Assembly (NCBI RefSeq): GCF_016743775.1
Contig: NZ_JAEQMY010000013.1
Location: 62,001 to 126,000, forward strand
DNA length: 64,000 bases
Origin: Microvirga aerilata
Lineage (GTDB): Bacteria > Pseudomonadota > Alphaproteobacteria > Rhizobiales > Beijerinckiaceae
Reading direction: 5' to 3'
Made by a program: the position numbers and the translations under genes. A model generated the notes under the pieces. It did not search any database. It saw only the letters and a program-made list of their open reading frames with translations, and was not told where the DNA came from. Position 1 is the first letter of the stretch; every line of letters begins with the position of its first letter. Positions 53,432-61,440 of this stretch are shown here, one piece after another.

Positions 53432-55018
53432 TTACTGGACCTTCGAGAGCAGGCGCGTCGGGTAGATGCCGCGCGTGTTGTGCTCGAAGCCCTTGATCTT
53501 CGGCGAGATCAGGTGGCTCTTGCCGTAGTACATGATCGGGATCCAGGGCATGTCCCTCATGAGGATGGCCTCGGCCTTCCGCATGATGTCGGCGCGCTTC
53601 TTCAGATCCATTTCGGATGCCGCCTGATCGAGCAGCTTGTCGAACTCGGGATTGTTGTACTTGCCGGAGTTGAAGCCCTTGTTGTCGCTCTTGAGCAGGA
53701 ACAGGAAGTTGCTCGGGTCATTGACGTCGGCGATCCAGCCGTAGCGGGCCACGTCGAAGTCGCCGCCATCACGCAGGTGGGCAAAGTGGGTCTTGCCGTC
53801 CGTGTTGATGAAGGAGGTCTCGATGCCGATCTGCTTCCACTGGTCGGCGATGGCGATGACCGTGTTGCGGTTGTTGTCCGTCGTGTTGTAGCGGACCTCG
53901 ACCTTCAGCGGCTTGCCCGGGCCGAAACCGGCCTCCTGGAGAAGCTTCTTGGCTTTCTCCTCGCGGTCGATCGGCGACGCGTCCTTGTAGTCCATGTAGG
54001 CCGGCTCGCCGTAGTTGCCCACGCCCGGAGGCATGAAGGAGTAGCCCGGCAGCATGGTCTGGCCCCAGATCTGGTCGGCGACGAACTCGCGATCCATGGC
54101 CATGGAAAGGGCCTGGCGCACGCGCACGTCGTTGAACGGAGCCTTGGAGGAGTTCACGATGAAGTACCAGGTGCCCGACCAGGGGCCGACCTGGACCTGA
54201 TCCTTGAAGCGCTCCTTGAGGGACTTCATCTGATCGGCCGGAACGTCGTCGGTCGTGTCGAGCTCGCCCGCCTCGTAGCGGCGCACCATCGCGGCGAAGT
54301 CCGAGGTCGGGAAGTAGTTCACCGTCTCGATCTGGACGTTCTTGGCATCGCGGTAGTTCTCGTTCTTGACGAGCTTGATGTGGGAGTTCGGCACGAACTC
54401 GGCGAGCTTGTAGGCGCCGTTCGTGACCATGTTGCCCGGCTTCACGAAGTCCTTGCCGAACTTCTCGACCGAGCCCTTGTGCACCGGCAGGCTGGTCTGG
54501 TGGGTCAGCAGCTCGATGAAGTAGGGGGTCGGCTGCTCAAGCGTGATCTCGACGGTCTTCGGATCCACGGCCTTGACGCCGAGCTCTTCCAGCTTCGCCT
54601 GACCCTTGTTGATCTTCTCGGCGTTCTTGATGGGATAGAGAATGTTGGCGTATTTCGCGCCCGTCGCCGGATCCATGATGCGGCGGTAGGAATAAACGAA
54701 GTCCTCGGCCGTGACGGGATCGCCGTTCGACCATTTCAGGCCATTACGAAGGGTAAAGCGATAGGTCTTGCCGTCGTCGCTGATTTCCCACTTCTCGGCT
54801 TGGCCGGGCGTTGCCTTCGCCTTCATGTCATAGGCGACAAGGCCCTCGAGCATGTCCTGCAGGATGTGGAATTCCTGGACGGTCGAAGTCTTGTGGGTGT
54901 CGAGCGTCTCGGGCTCGCCGGAATTGGCGCGGTTGTAGACGACTTCGGCCGACGCGGCGCCCATGAGGGCGGCCGTGGCGACGGCGGCGAGAGCCGTGCG
55001 TTTGATCCATGATGACAT
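53432..55018 (-). CDS. oppA: Oligopeptide ABC transporter substrate-binding protein OppA
   Basis: 528 residues with signal peptide (MSSWIKRTALAAVATAALMG..ASA) and a family 5 solute-binding fold: 'NSGEPETLDTHKTSTVQEFHILQDMLEGL', 'GLKWSNGDPVTAEDFVYSYRRIMDP', and 'PFNDVRVRQALSMAMDRE'. This is OppA/MppA-like. First gene of oppA-B-C-DF; a 169-bp leader region separates it from the DUF336 gene and contains the small inverted repeat TTGTT-GTGCA-AACAA (55099-55113). Confidence 0.93.
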   Translation of the reverse strand: MSSWIKRTALAAVATAALMGAASAEVVYNRANSGEPETLDTHKTSTVQEFHILQDMLEGLVAYDMKAKATPGQAEKWEISDDGKTYRFTLRNGLKWSNGDPVTAEDFVYSYRRIMDPATGAKYANILYPIKNAEKINKGQAKLEELGVKAVDPKTVEITLEQPTPYFIELLTHQTSLPVHKGSVEKFGKDFVKPGNMVTNGAYKLAEFVPNSHIKLVKNENYRDAKNVQIETVNYFPTSDFAAMVRRYEAGELDTTDDVPADQMKSLKERFKDQVQVGPWSGTWYFIVNSSKAPFNDVRVRQALSMAMDREFVADQIWGQTMLPGYSFMPPGVGNYGEPAYMDYKDASPIDREEKAKKLLQEAGFGPGKPLKVEVRYNTTDNNRNTVIAIADQWKQIGIETSFINTDGKTHFAHLRDGGDFDVARYGWIADVNDPSNFLFLLKSDNKGFNSGKYNNPEFDKLLDQAASEMDLKKRADIMRKAEAILMRDMPWIPIMYYGKSHLISPKIKGFEHNTRGIYPTRLLSKVQ

Positions 55019-55187
55019 CGGACGCGTTCCCTTTCTGATTTTATTCGGAGTCTTTTAATGTCTCGGTCAGCGCCGGTAGGGCAGCGACCTTGCCCTATTT
55101 GTTGTGCAAACAACTGTTCATGTCCAGTACTATCCATACGATGGACTGAAACTTTATTCTGTATGGCTTCCAAAGGTGTGGAAGGGG

Positions 55188-55622
55188 CTATGCGCCGGCG
55201 TCGAAAACCAGCCCGGCCGCCTCGATTCCCGCCGCTGCGGCGATCTCGTCGTTGTCCGACGTGTCGCCCGAGACGCCCACGGCGCCCAGGATCCCGCCCT
55301 GCGCATCCTTGATCAGGACGCCGCCCGGCACGGGAACGAGCTGTCCGCCGACCGCATGGGTGGCGGCCGCGACGAAGTAGGGACGGTCGGTCGCCATCTT
55401 GTGGAGCGCGCGGGAGCCGACGCCCAGGGCGAGGGCGCCATAAGCCTTGCCCATGGCGATCTCCGCCCGCTTGAGGCTCGTCCCATCCTCCGAGAGGAGA
55501 GCCTTGAGAGCGCCGCGCGCGTCATAGACCACAACGGAAAGAGGCTTGAAGGACTTCTCCCGGGCGGATTTCAGGGTTGCGGCGGCAATGGTCTGGGCGG
55601 TTTCAAGGGTGAGTTCGGGCAC
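55188..55622 (-). CDS. GlcG/HbpS-family (DUF336) protein
   Basis: 144 residues with GTG start at 55622, preceded by AGGAGG at seven bases. The DUF336 core is clear ('PLSVVVYDARGALKALLSEDG', 'KAYGALALG', 'PGGVLIKDAQGGILGAVGVSGDTSDNDE'). Relatives include GlcG of glycolate operons and haem-binding HbpS; a general function is not established. It follows puuD closely on the same strand and so may belong to the purine block. Confidence 0.87.
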   Translation of the reverse strand: MPELTLETAQTIAAATLKSAREKSFKPLSVVVYDARGALKALLSEDGTSLKRAEIAMGKAYGALALGVGSRALHKMATDRPYFVAAATHAVGGQLVPVPGGVLIKDAQGGILGAVGVSGDTSDNDEIAAAAGIEAAGLVFDAGA

Positions 55623-55674
55623 TGGGAGTCCTCCTCTGACGTCGTGTTCTCGTGCAGCAGCGCACGTCGATCGG

Positions 55675-55715
55675 CGGGTGCACGTTTCTTAACGGGTGCA
55701 CGTTCTTAACGGGTG
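55675..55715. repeat. Short tandem duplication at the end of puuD
   Basis: CGGGTGCACGTTTCTTAA (55675-55692), CGGGTGCACGTTCTTAA (55693-55709) and a third partial copy CGGGTGA (55710-55716). The puuD stop codon lies inside the second copy, so the duplication has produced a second in-context copy of the gene end. Confidence 0.85.
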
Positions 55716-56932
55716 ACGGTATCCTGGGACGCCAGCCATGTCGCCACGGCCTTGCGCTCCTCCAGGGTCATCTCGGTGATGTTGTTGGGCGGCATGGCAT
55801 GGGTGAGCACGCTCTGGATCCGGATGAGTTCCGCATGGCGGGCGATCTCCTCCGGCGTGTCGAGGCGCACGCCCTTGGGGGCGATGGGGATGCCCTCCCA
55901 GACGGGCTCCGCCGCATGGCACATGGAGCAGCGGGACTGGATGGCGAGCACGGCCTCGTCGAAGGAGGCCGTGACGGCTGCGGGCGTTCTGTCCGTTGCG
56001 GCGTCGGCCAGATTGGCGTTGCCGGGTTTGCCGATGATCGACAGCCAGATCGCAAGGGCGATGGAGGCCGCGGCCACACCCCAGGTCCACCAGGGCGAGC
56101 CCTTGCCGGCATGCTGGGAGTTGAAGAAATGCCGGATGATCGCACCCGCGATCACGATCAGCCCGACGATCCCCACCGAATAATGCGACGACCATGCCAG
56201 GGGGTAGTGGTTCGAGAGCATCAGGAAGATGACTGGCAGGGTGAGATAGTTGTTGTGCGTGGAGCGCAGCTTGGCTTCCTTGCCGAGCCGGGGATTGGGC
56301 GAGCGGCCGGCCAGGAGCTCGGCCACCACCTTCTTCTGGTTCGGGATGATTACGAAGAACACGCTGGCCGACATCCAGGTGGCGATCATCGCGCCGGTAT
56401 GCAGGAAGGCCGCGCGGCCGTTGAAAACCTGGGTGAAGGCATATGCCGCAAGGAGGATGTAGCCGAAGAGCACGACGCCGAGCGCAAGGCCGTTCTTGCC
56501 GAGCGGCGAGCGGCACAGGCCCTCGTAGACGAGCCAGCTCACCAGGATGCCGCCGATGCCGATGGCGGGCGCCTGCCACAACGCGAGCGGGCGCACCGCC
56601 GGGTCGATGGTGTAGAGATCCGCGTGGAGATAATAGACCCAGACGATCAGGAAGAAGCCGCTGATCCAGGTGGAATAGCTCTCCCACTTGAACCAGGTCA
56701 GCTCCTTCGGCAGCTCGGGCGGCGCAACCAGGTATTTGCGCATGTTGTAGAACCCGCCGCCATGCACCTGCCAGGCCTCGCCGCCGACACCTTCCGGCAG
56801 GCCTTCCCGCTTTTTCAGGCTGAGATCGAGATGGATGAAGTAGAAGGACGAGCCGATCCAGGCGATCGCCGTGATCACATGGATCCAGCGAATGATCTGG
56901 CTGATCCATTCGGAAATTTGCGGGTCGATCAT
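55706..56932 (-). CDS. puuD: Urate hydroxylase PuuD (membrane protein with cytochrome c domain)
   Basis: 408 residues from ATG 56932 (AAGGGG upstream). Residues 1-320 contain eight or so membrane helices of the PuuD/urate oxidase N-terminal family ('RWIHVITAIAWIGSSFYFIHLDLSL', 'EAWQVHGGGFYNMRKYLVAP'). The C-terminus is a periplasmic cytochrome c with haem motif CSMCH and distal 'THAMPPNNITEMT'. It oxidises urate to 5-hydroxyisourate with electrons passed to the haem, replacing soluble uricase. The next two genes on the opposite strand encode the following steps. Confidence 0.92.
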   Translation of the reverse strand: MIDPQISEWISQIIRWIHVITAIAWIGSSFYFIHLDLSLKKREGLPEGVGGEAWQVHGGGFYNMRKYLVAPPELPKELTWFKWESYSTWISGFFLIVWVYYLHADLYTIDPAVRPLALWQAPAIGIGGILVSWLVYEGLCRSPLGKNGLALGVVLFGYILLAAYAFTQVFNGRAAFLHTGAMIATWMSASVFFVIIPNQKKVVAELLAGRSPNPRLGKEAKLRSTHNNYLTLPVIFLMLSNHYPLAWSSHYSVGIVGLIVIAGAIIRHFFNSQHAGKGSPWWTWGVAAASIALAIWLSIIGKPGNANLADAATDRTPAAVTASFDEAVLAIQSRCSMCHAAEPVWEGIPIAPKGVRLDTPEEIARHAELIRIQSVLTHAMPPNNITEMTLEERKAVATWLASQDTVTR

Positions 56933-56991
56933 TGAGCCCCTTGAAGGATGAAGCAAGCGATAGCCTAAGGCGGCCATACTGTTTGCGAAAG

Positions 56992-57010
56992 GCCTCGACC
57001 GAGGCTTTTT
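56992..57010 (+). terminator. Short hairpin with T5 in the puuD/hiuH divergent region
   Basis: GCCTC (56992-56996), 4-base loop, GAGGC (57001-57005) then TTTTT. It resembles a small intrinsic terminator on the plus strand, 128 bp before hiuH, where it could only act as an attenuator of hiuH transcription or block antisense readthrough. Confidence 0.3.
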
Positions 57011-57137
57011 CAACAGGAACCCTGTCCCGGAAAACCGGCATTTGCGCAACTAGACGAAGGGATGCCGCTTGACGCCGGAACGCAAGCCCGAAAGATGCAC
57101 GTGCCGACAAGAGACAGTTTTCAACCCGCGAGGTTTC

Positions 57138-57491
57138 ATGGGCCGCCTGTCCACCCACGTTCTGGATACCGCCAACGGCAAGCCCGCGCGCGGTGTTGCC
57201 ATCGAGCTGTTCGCCATCGAAGGCGATCGGCGGCGCTCGGTGCTGCGCACCGCCACCAATGCCGATGGGCGCACGGACGCGCCCTTGATGGCCGGCGATG
57301 CCTTCCGCACCGGAACCTATGAACTCGTCTTCGAAGTCGGGTCGTACTTCAAGGGACTTGGAGCGGCGATGGCCGATCCGCCTTTCCTGGATCTGGTGCC
57401 GATCCGCTTTTCCATCGCCGAGCCCGACGGGCATTATCATGTTCCGCTACTCGTCTCCCCCTGGAGCTACTCCACCTATCGAGGAAGCTGA
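57138..57491 (+). CDS. hiuH: 5-Hydroxyisourate hydrolase (HiuH, transthyretin-like)
   Basis: 117 residues from ATG 57138 ([20 protein letters not shown]). Catalytic residues of the family are present: His7 (THVLD), the Arg in the FAIEGDRRR segment, '[19 protein letters not shown]' with its His and the C-terminal YRGS tetrapeptide that defines HIUases. It converts 5-hydroxyisourate to OHCU. It is followed two bases later by the PuuE-UraD gene. Confidence 0.94.
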   Translation: MGRLSTHVLDTANGKPARGVAIELFAIEGDRRRSVLRTATNADGRTDAPLMAGDAFRTGTYELVFEVGSYFKGLGAAMADPPFLDLVPIRFSIAEPDGHYHVPLLVSPWSYSTYRGS

Positions 57492-57493
57492 CC

Positions 57494-58936
57494 TTGCCCC
57501 AGAGCTCCTATCCCCGCGACCTCGTCGGCTACGGACGCAATCCGCCTCATGCGCGCTGGCCGAACGGGGCGCGGATCTGCGTCCAGTTCGTGATCAACTA
57601 CGAGGAGGGCGGCGAGAACAACATCCTCCATGGGGACCGCGCGTCTGAAGCGTTCCTGTCGGAGATCGTGGGCGCTCAGGCATGGCCCGGCCAGCGGCAC
57701 ATGAGCATGGAGTCGATCTACGAATACGGCTCCCGTGCCGGGTTCTGGCGCCTGTGGCGGATGTTCACCGAGCGCAGGATGCCTGTCACCGTCTATGGCG
57801 TCGCCACCGCCCTCATGCGCAACCCGGAAGCGGTCGCCGCCATGAAGGAGGCGGATTGGGAGATCGCAAGCCACGGCCTCAAATGGATCGACTACCGGGA
57901 TTTCTCCTCCGAGGAGGAGAGGGCTCATCTGAAGGAGGCGATCCGCATCCACACCGAGGTGACGGGTGCAAGGCCGCTGGGCTGGTACACGGGCCGCACC
58001 TCGGAGCACACCAACCGCCTGGTGGCGGAGGAGGGCGGCTTCCTCTACAGCGCCGATTCCTATGCGGACGAGCTGCCCTATTGGGAGCAGCACGGCAAGC
58101 ATCACCAGCTGATCGTGCCCTACACGCTCGACGCCAACGACATGCGCTTTGCGACCCCGCAGGGCTTCAACGCCGGCGACCAGTTCTTCGCCTACCTGAA
58201 GGATTCGTTCGACACGCTTTACGCGGAAGGCGAGACTGCGCCGAAGATGCTGTCGGTGGGGCTCCACTGCCGCCTCGTGGGCCGTCCGGGCCGTGCTGCG
58301 GCATTGGCCCGCTTCCTGGACTACGTGGCGTCCCACGAGGATGTCTGGGTGGTGCGGCGAGTCGACATCGCGCGGCACTGGATCCGGCAGCACCGTCCGG
58401 CAGGGCTGAAGCCCAGCACCATGAGCCGGATGCTTTTCGTGGAACTCTTCGGCGACATCTTCGAGCATTCGCCCTGGATCGCCGAGCGGGCGTTCGAGGC
58501 CGGTCTCACCACGGGGCAGGATACGGCCGAGGGGCTCCATGCCGCCCTGGTCCATGTGCTCTCGGGGGCAAGCCACGGGCAGAAGCTGGCGCTCATCAAT
58601 GCCCATCCCGATCTTGCCGGGCGCCTGAAGCTTGCCGATCTCACGGACGATTCACGCAACGAGCAATCCTCCGCCGGCCTCGACAGTCTCACCGAGGAGG
58701 AGCGGGACCGCTTCCTCGCCCTCAACGATCTCTACAAGGAGAAATTCGGCTTTCCCTTCATCCTGGCCGTCAAGGGACGAACCAAGGACGAGATCCTGGC
58801 GGCCTTCGAGGAACGGCTGGAGCATGACCCGGAACAGGAATTCGCCACGGCCATCGTCCAGATCGAGCTGATCGCCCTGCTCAGGCTCAAGGACCGCCTG
58901 CCGTCCCTGACGGATGTGTTTTCTGGTCTGGCTTAA
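57494..58936 (+). CDS. puuE-uraD: Bifunctional allantoinase PuuE / OHCU decarboxylase UraD fusion
   Basis: 480 residues with a TTG start at 57494 (GAGGAAGC seven bases upstream). Residues 1-305 are the polysaccharide-deacetylase-like, metal-independent allantoinase PuuE ('YPRDLVGYGRNPPHARWPNGARICVQFV', 'NYEEGGENNILHGD'). From about 315 the UraD domain follows, with catalytic His in 'NAHPDLAGR', the Glu in SRNEQSSAGLD and 'LYKEKFGFPFI'. Together the two parts convert OHCU to allantoin and then to allantoate. UraD acts before PuuE although it is C-terminal. Confidence 0.93.
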   Translation: MPQSSYPRDLVGYGRNPPHARWPNGARICVQFVINYEEGGENNILHGDRASEAFLSEIVGAQAWPGQRHMSMESIYEYGSRAGFWRLWRMFTERRMPVTVYGVATALMRNPEAVAAMKEADWEIASHGLKWIDYRDFSSEEERAHLKEAIRIHTEVTGARPLGWYTGRTSEHTNRLVAEEGGFLYSADSYADELPYWEQHGKHHQLIVPYTLDANDMRFATPQGFNAGDQFFAYLKDSFDTLYAEGETAPKMLSVGLHCRLVGRPGRAAALARFLDYVASHEDVWVVRRVDIARHWIRQHRPAGLKPSTMSRMLFVELFGDIFEHSPWIAERAFEAGLTTGQDTAEGLHAALVHVLSGASHGQKLALINAHPDLAGRLKLADLTDDSRNEQSSAGLDSLTEEERDRFLALNDLYKEKFGFPFILAVKGRTKDEILAAFEERLEHDPEQEFATAIVQIELIALLRLKDRLPSLTDVFSGLA

Positions 58937-58938
58937 GC

Positions 58939-58967
58939 GGAACCGTTCAGGGCAACCGCGCGTCTTC
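58939..58967 (+). promoter_or_regulatory. Possible EcfG-type promoter of the BON-LysM gene
   Basis: GGAAC (58939-58943), 17-bp spacer, CGTCTTC (58961-58967). It starts three bases after the puuE-uraD stop and 70 bp before the GTG start at 59016. BON-LysM genes are frequent general-stress targets in alphaproteobacteria. Confidence 0.5.
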
Positions 58968-59015
58968 GTCTCGGCTTGGCCGCTTGTCGACCGGCCGTCA
59001 GAAGAGGAGAAAAAC

Positions 59016-59462
59016 GTGGGTTTGTTCAAATTTATCAAGGATGCCGGCGCCAAGATCTTCGGCGGAAGCGCCGCTGCCGCCACTCCGGAAAAGCTGCAGC
59101 AGGAGGTTCAGGGTCACGGTTTCGATGCGAGCAAGCTCGGGATCAAGGTTGAGGGCGATCAGGTGAAGCTGTCGGGTGAGGCCGTCAGCCAGGAGGAGGC
59201 CGAGAAGATCATCCTCTCCCTTGGCAACACCTATGGGGTGGCCGAGGTCGATACCTCCGACCTCCAGATCCAGCAGCCTTCCGCTCCCTCGACCATGTAC
59301 ACGGTCCAGAAGGGCGACACCCTCTGGGAGATCGCCGAAAAGCACTACGGCAAGGGCAAGGGCGCGAAGTACACGGAAATCGTAAAAGCCAATTCGCCGC
59401 CGGTGAAGGATCCGGACATGATCCAGCCGGGCTGGGTTTTGCGCATCCCGCCCCTTTCGTAA
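59016..59462 (+). CDS. BON-LysM protein (YgaU/Kbp-like)
   Basis: 148 residues with GTG start at 59016, preceded by AGAGGAG. Residues about 10-85 form a BON domain ('GFDASKLGIKVEGDQVKLSGEA') and 95-148 a LysM domain ('YTVQKGDTLWEIAEKHYGKG', 'PGWVLRIPPLS'). There is no signal peptide, as in E. coli YgaU (Kbp), a cytoplasmic potassium-binding protein. A stress-linked function is inferred from the family and the upstream promoter. Confidence 0.9.
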   Translation: MGLFKFIKDAGAKIFGGSAAAATPEKLQQEVQGHGFDASKLGIKVEGDQVKLSGEAVSQEEAEKIILSLGNTYGVAEVDTSDLQIQQPSAPSTMYTVQKGDTLWEIAEKHYGKGKGAKYTEIVKANSPPVKDPDMIQPGWVLRIPPLS

Positions 59463-59530
59463 GACCCGGTCCGATTGCGTTCCTCCCTGCCAAGCCGGTA
59501 TGAAGCAGGGATCGCAGGGAGGAATCTTTC

Positions 59531-59848
59531 ATGAGCGAAGCAGTGCCCGTCATCGATCTCGACCGTGAGGCCGTCAAGCAGGGGCTTCGTGAGGCCTCGT
59601 TCGTTCTGGTCGACGTGCGCGAACCCCATGAGTTTGCCGCAGGCCACATCCCGGGAGCCGTGTCGCATCCGCTCTCGTCCTTCGATCCCTCGGCTCTGCC
59701 GGAGGGCAAGCGAATCGTCTTTTCCTGTGCGGCGGGGGTCCGATCCGTTCGGGCCATCGAGGCCGCGCAGGCCTCCGGCCGCGACATCCGCGAGCACTAC
59801 AAGGGCGGATTCAAGGATTGGGCTGCGGCGGGCGAGCCTGTCGAGTAA
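59531..59848 (+). CDS. Single-domain rhodanese
   Basis: 105 residues, GGAGGAATCTTTC before the ATG. Rhodanese core with 'LVDVREPHEFAAGHIPGAVSHPLSSF' and catalytic loop CAAGVRS (active-site Cys). Transfers sulfane sulfur; physiological acceptor unknown. Soluble, no signal peptide. Confidence 0.9.
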   Translation: MSEAVPVIDLDREAVKQGLREASFVLVDVREPHEFAAGHIPGAVSHPLSSFDPSALPEGKRIVFSCAAGVRSVRAIEAAQASGRDIREHYKGGFKDWAAAGEPVE

Positions 59849-59984
59849 GCCGCCGGCAGCCGCAGATCACATAGATGTGTTCTAAAGTAGAGTGCTCAAG
59901 CTTGCGCAGATATGCGCTAATGCCAGCCTGCCGGCGGTGGTTCGCGAGGGATGCCATCGGTCGTGCCTATGAGGGAAGACATAA

Positions 59985-60422
59985 ATGAAGCGTACTCTTT
60001 TCGTTGCCGGCCTTCTGGCGCTCGGCGCAACTGCAGCCATCTCCCAGAGCGATGTCGTTACACAGCGTCAGGCTCTGATGAAGGAGATGGGCGCGCAGAC
60101 CCGGCCCATCGGCGCCATGATGCGTGGCCAGGAGGCGTTCGACCTCGCAAAGGTTCAAGCCAGCCTCAAGGTTCTTGCGGAAAACCCCAAGAAGTTCGTG
60201 ACCCTGTTCCCGGAGAGCTCGAAGAACGCCGAGAAGACCGAGGCGTTGCCGTCCATCTGGGAGAACAAGGCCAAGTTCGAGTCCTATGGGATGAAGGCGA
60301 GCCAGGATGCCCAGACGGCCATGACCACCATCAAGGATGAGGCCTCCTTCAAGACGGAGATGCCGAAGGTGCTTCAGAACTGCGGCACCTGCCACAACGA
60401 GTTCCGGAAGAAGAGCTCGTAA
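59985..60422 (+). CDS. Cytochrome c' (class II, c-556-like)
   Basis: 145 residues, signal peptide MKRTLFVAGLLALGATAAISQ, four-helix-bundle sequence, and a C-terminal haem motif CGTCHNEFRKK as in class II cytochromes (c'/c-556). The family binds NO or carries electrons. It precedes a diheme cytochrome gene but is separated from it by a terminator. Confidence 0.9.
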   Translation: MKRTLFVAGLLALGATAAISQSDVVTQRQALMKEMGAQTRPIGAMMRGQEAFDLAKVQASLKVLAENPKKFVTLFPESSKNAEKTEALPSIWENKAKFESYGMKASQDAQTAMTTIKDEASFKTEMPKVLQNCGTCHNEFRKKSS

Positions 60423-60442
60423 GGTTTTCGAACGTCACGATG

Positions 60443-60471
60443 GGCGGCCTTTGGGCCGCCCGTTTCATTTC
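60443..60471 (+). terminator. Intrinsic terminator after the cytochrome c' gene
   Basis: GGGCGGCC (60443-60450), loop TTTG, GGCCGCCC (60455-60462), then GTTTCATTT. It ends the cytochrome c' transcript with possible readthrough into the next gene, whose ribosome site AAGGAGG lies just downstream. Confidence 0.75.
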
Positions 60472-60482
60472 AAGGAGGATCG

Positions 60483-61415
60483 ATGCGTAAAGCGCTCGTC
60501 GGGCTGATTGCTCTGGCTGTTTTCGGTGTGCTCGGTTTCCTGGCTCTCACATCGCCTTCGGCCTATCGCGTCATCCGGGCAGAGGCGCCGGCTCCCAGCG
60601 GCAATAGAAGCCCCGACCTGGAGAACGGCCGCATCATGTTCTATGCGGGAGGCTGCACCTCCTGCCATGCCACCCCGAACCAGGACGACAAGCTGCGGCT
60701 GGGCGGCGGCTATGCCTTGAAATCCCCCTTCGGCACCTTCCACGTGCCGAACATCTCGCCCCACAAGCAGGACGGCATCGGCGGCTGGAGCACGGCCGAT
60801 TTCATCCGCGCCATGCATGAGGGCACGTCCCCGGACGGACGTCACTATTATCCGGCCTTTCCCTACACGTCCTATCAGAGGATGAGCGCCGACGACCTGT
60901 CGGACCTGTTCGCGTTCATGCAGACGCTCGCCCCCGTCGAGGGCCGCGCGCCCGGCCATGAGCTGCCGTTCCCCTTCAACATCCGCCGCGGCGTCGGCCT
61001 CTGGAAGCTCGCCTTCCTGGACGGGCAGACCTTCAAGCCCGATCCGTCCAAGTCCGCCAGCTGGAATCGAGGCGCCTATCTGGTGAACGGGCCCGGCCAT
61101 TGCGCCGAATGCCACAGCGAGCGCAACGTGGCAGGCGCCATCGTCGACGACCGCCGCTTCGCAGGCGGGCCCGATCCGGAGGGCAGGGGCGTCGTTCCCA
61201 ACATCACCCCGCACCAGACCGGCATCGGCGGCTGGGCGCCTGAGGAACTGGCGACGCTGCTCAAGACCGGCGAGACGCCGTTGTTCGATACGGTCGGTGG
61301 GCCGATGGGGGATGTGGTGCGCAACACCGCGCAACTGCCTGATGCCGACCGTCAGGCCATGGCGGAGTACCTGCTCTCGCTGCCGCCGAGGCCCGGCTTC
61401 AAAGGACCGGAATAA
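60483..61415 (+). CDS. Diheme c-type cytochrome (membrane-anchored or periplasmic)
   Basis: 310 residues with an N-terminal hydrophobic anchor (LVGLIALAVFGVLGFLALTS) and two haem motifs, CTSCH in 'YAGGCTSCHATPN' and CAECH in 'GPGHCAECHSERN', each with a downstream Met region. It resembles the cytochrome subunits of membrane flavoprotein or alcohol/gluconate dehydrogenases. No dehydrogenase is adjacent, so its partner is unknown; PuuD is one candidate donor (inference). AAGGAGGATCG precedes the start. Confidence 0.88.
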   Translation: MRKALVGLIALAVFGVLGFLALTSPSAYRVIRAEAPAPSGNRSPDLENGRIMFYAGGCTSCHATPNQDDKLRLGGGYALKSPFGTFHVPNISPHKQDGIGGWSTADFIRAMHEGTSPDGRHYYPAFPYTSYQRMSADDLSDLFAFMQTLAPVEGRAPGHELPFPFNIRRGVGLWKLAFLDGQTFKPDPSKSASWNRGAYLVNGPGHCAECHSERNVAGAIVDDRRFAGGPDPEGRGVVPNITPHQTGIGGWAPEELATLLKTGETPLFDTVGGPMGDVVRNTAQLPDADRQAMAEYLLSLPPRPGFKGPE

Positions 61416-61420
61416 GGGTG

Positions 61421-61440
61421 GCCTGCCTTTTCGGGCAGGC
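61421..61440. terminator. Bidirectional hairpin between convergent genes
   Basis: GCCTGCC (61421-61427) pairs with GGCAGGC (61434-61440), 6-base loop TTTTCG. Located between the diheme cytochrome and the XRE-cupin regulator. Confidence 0.7.
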
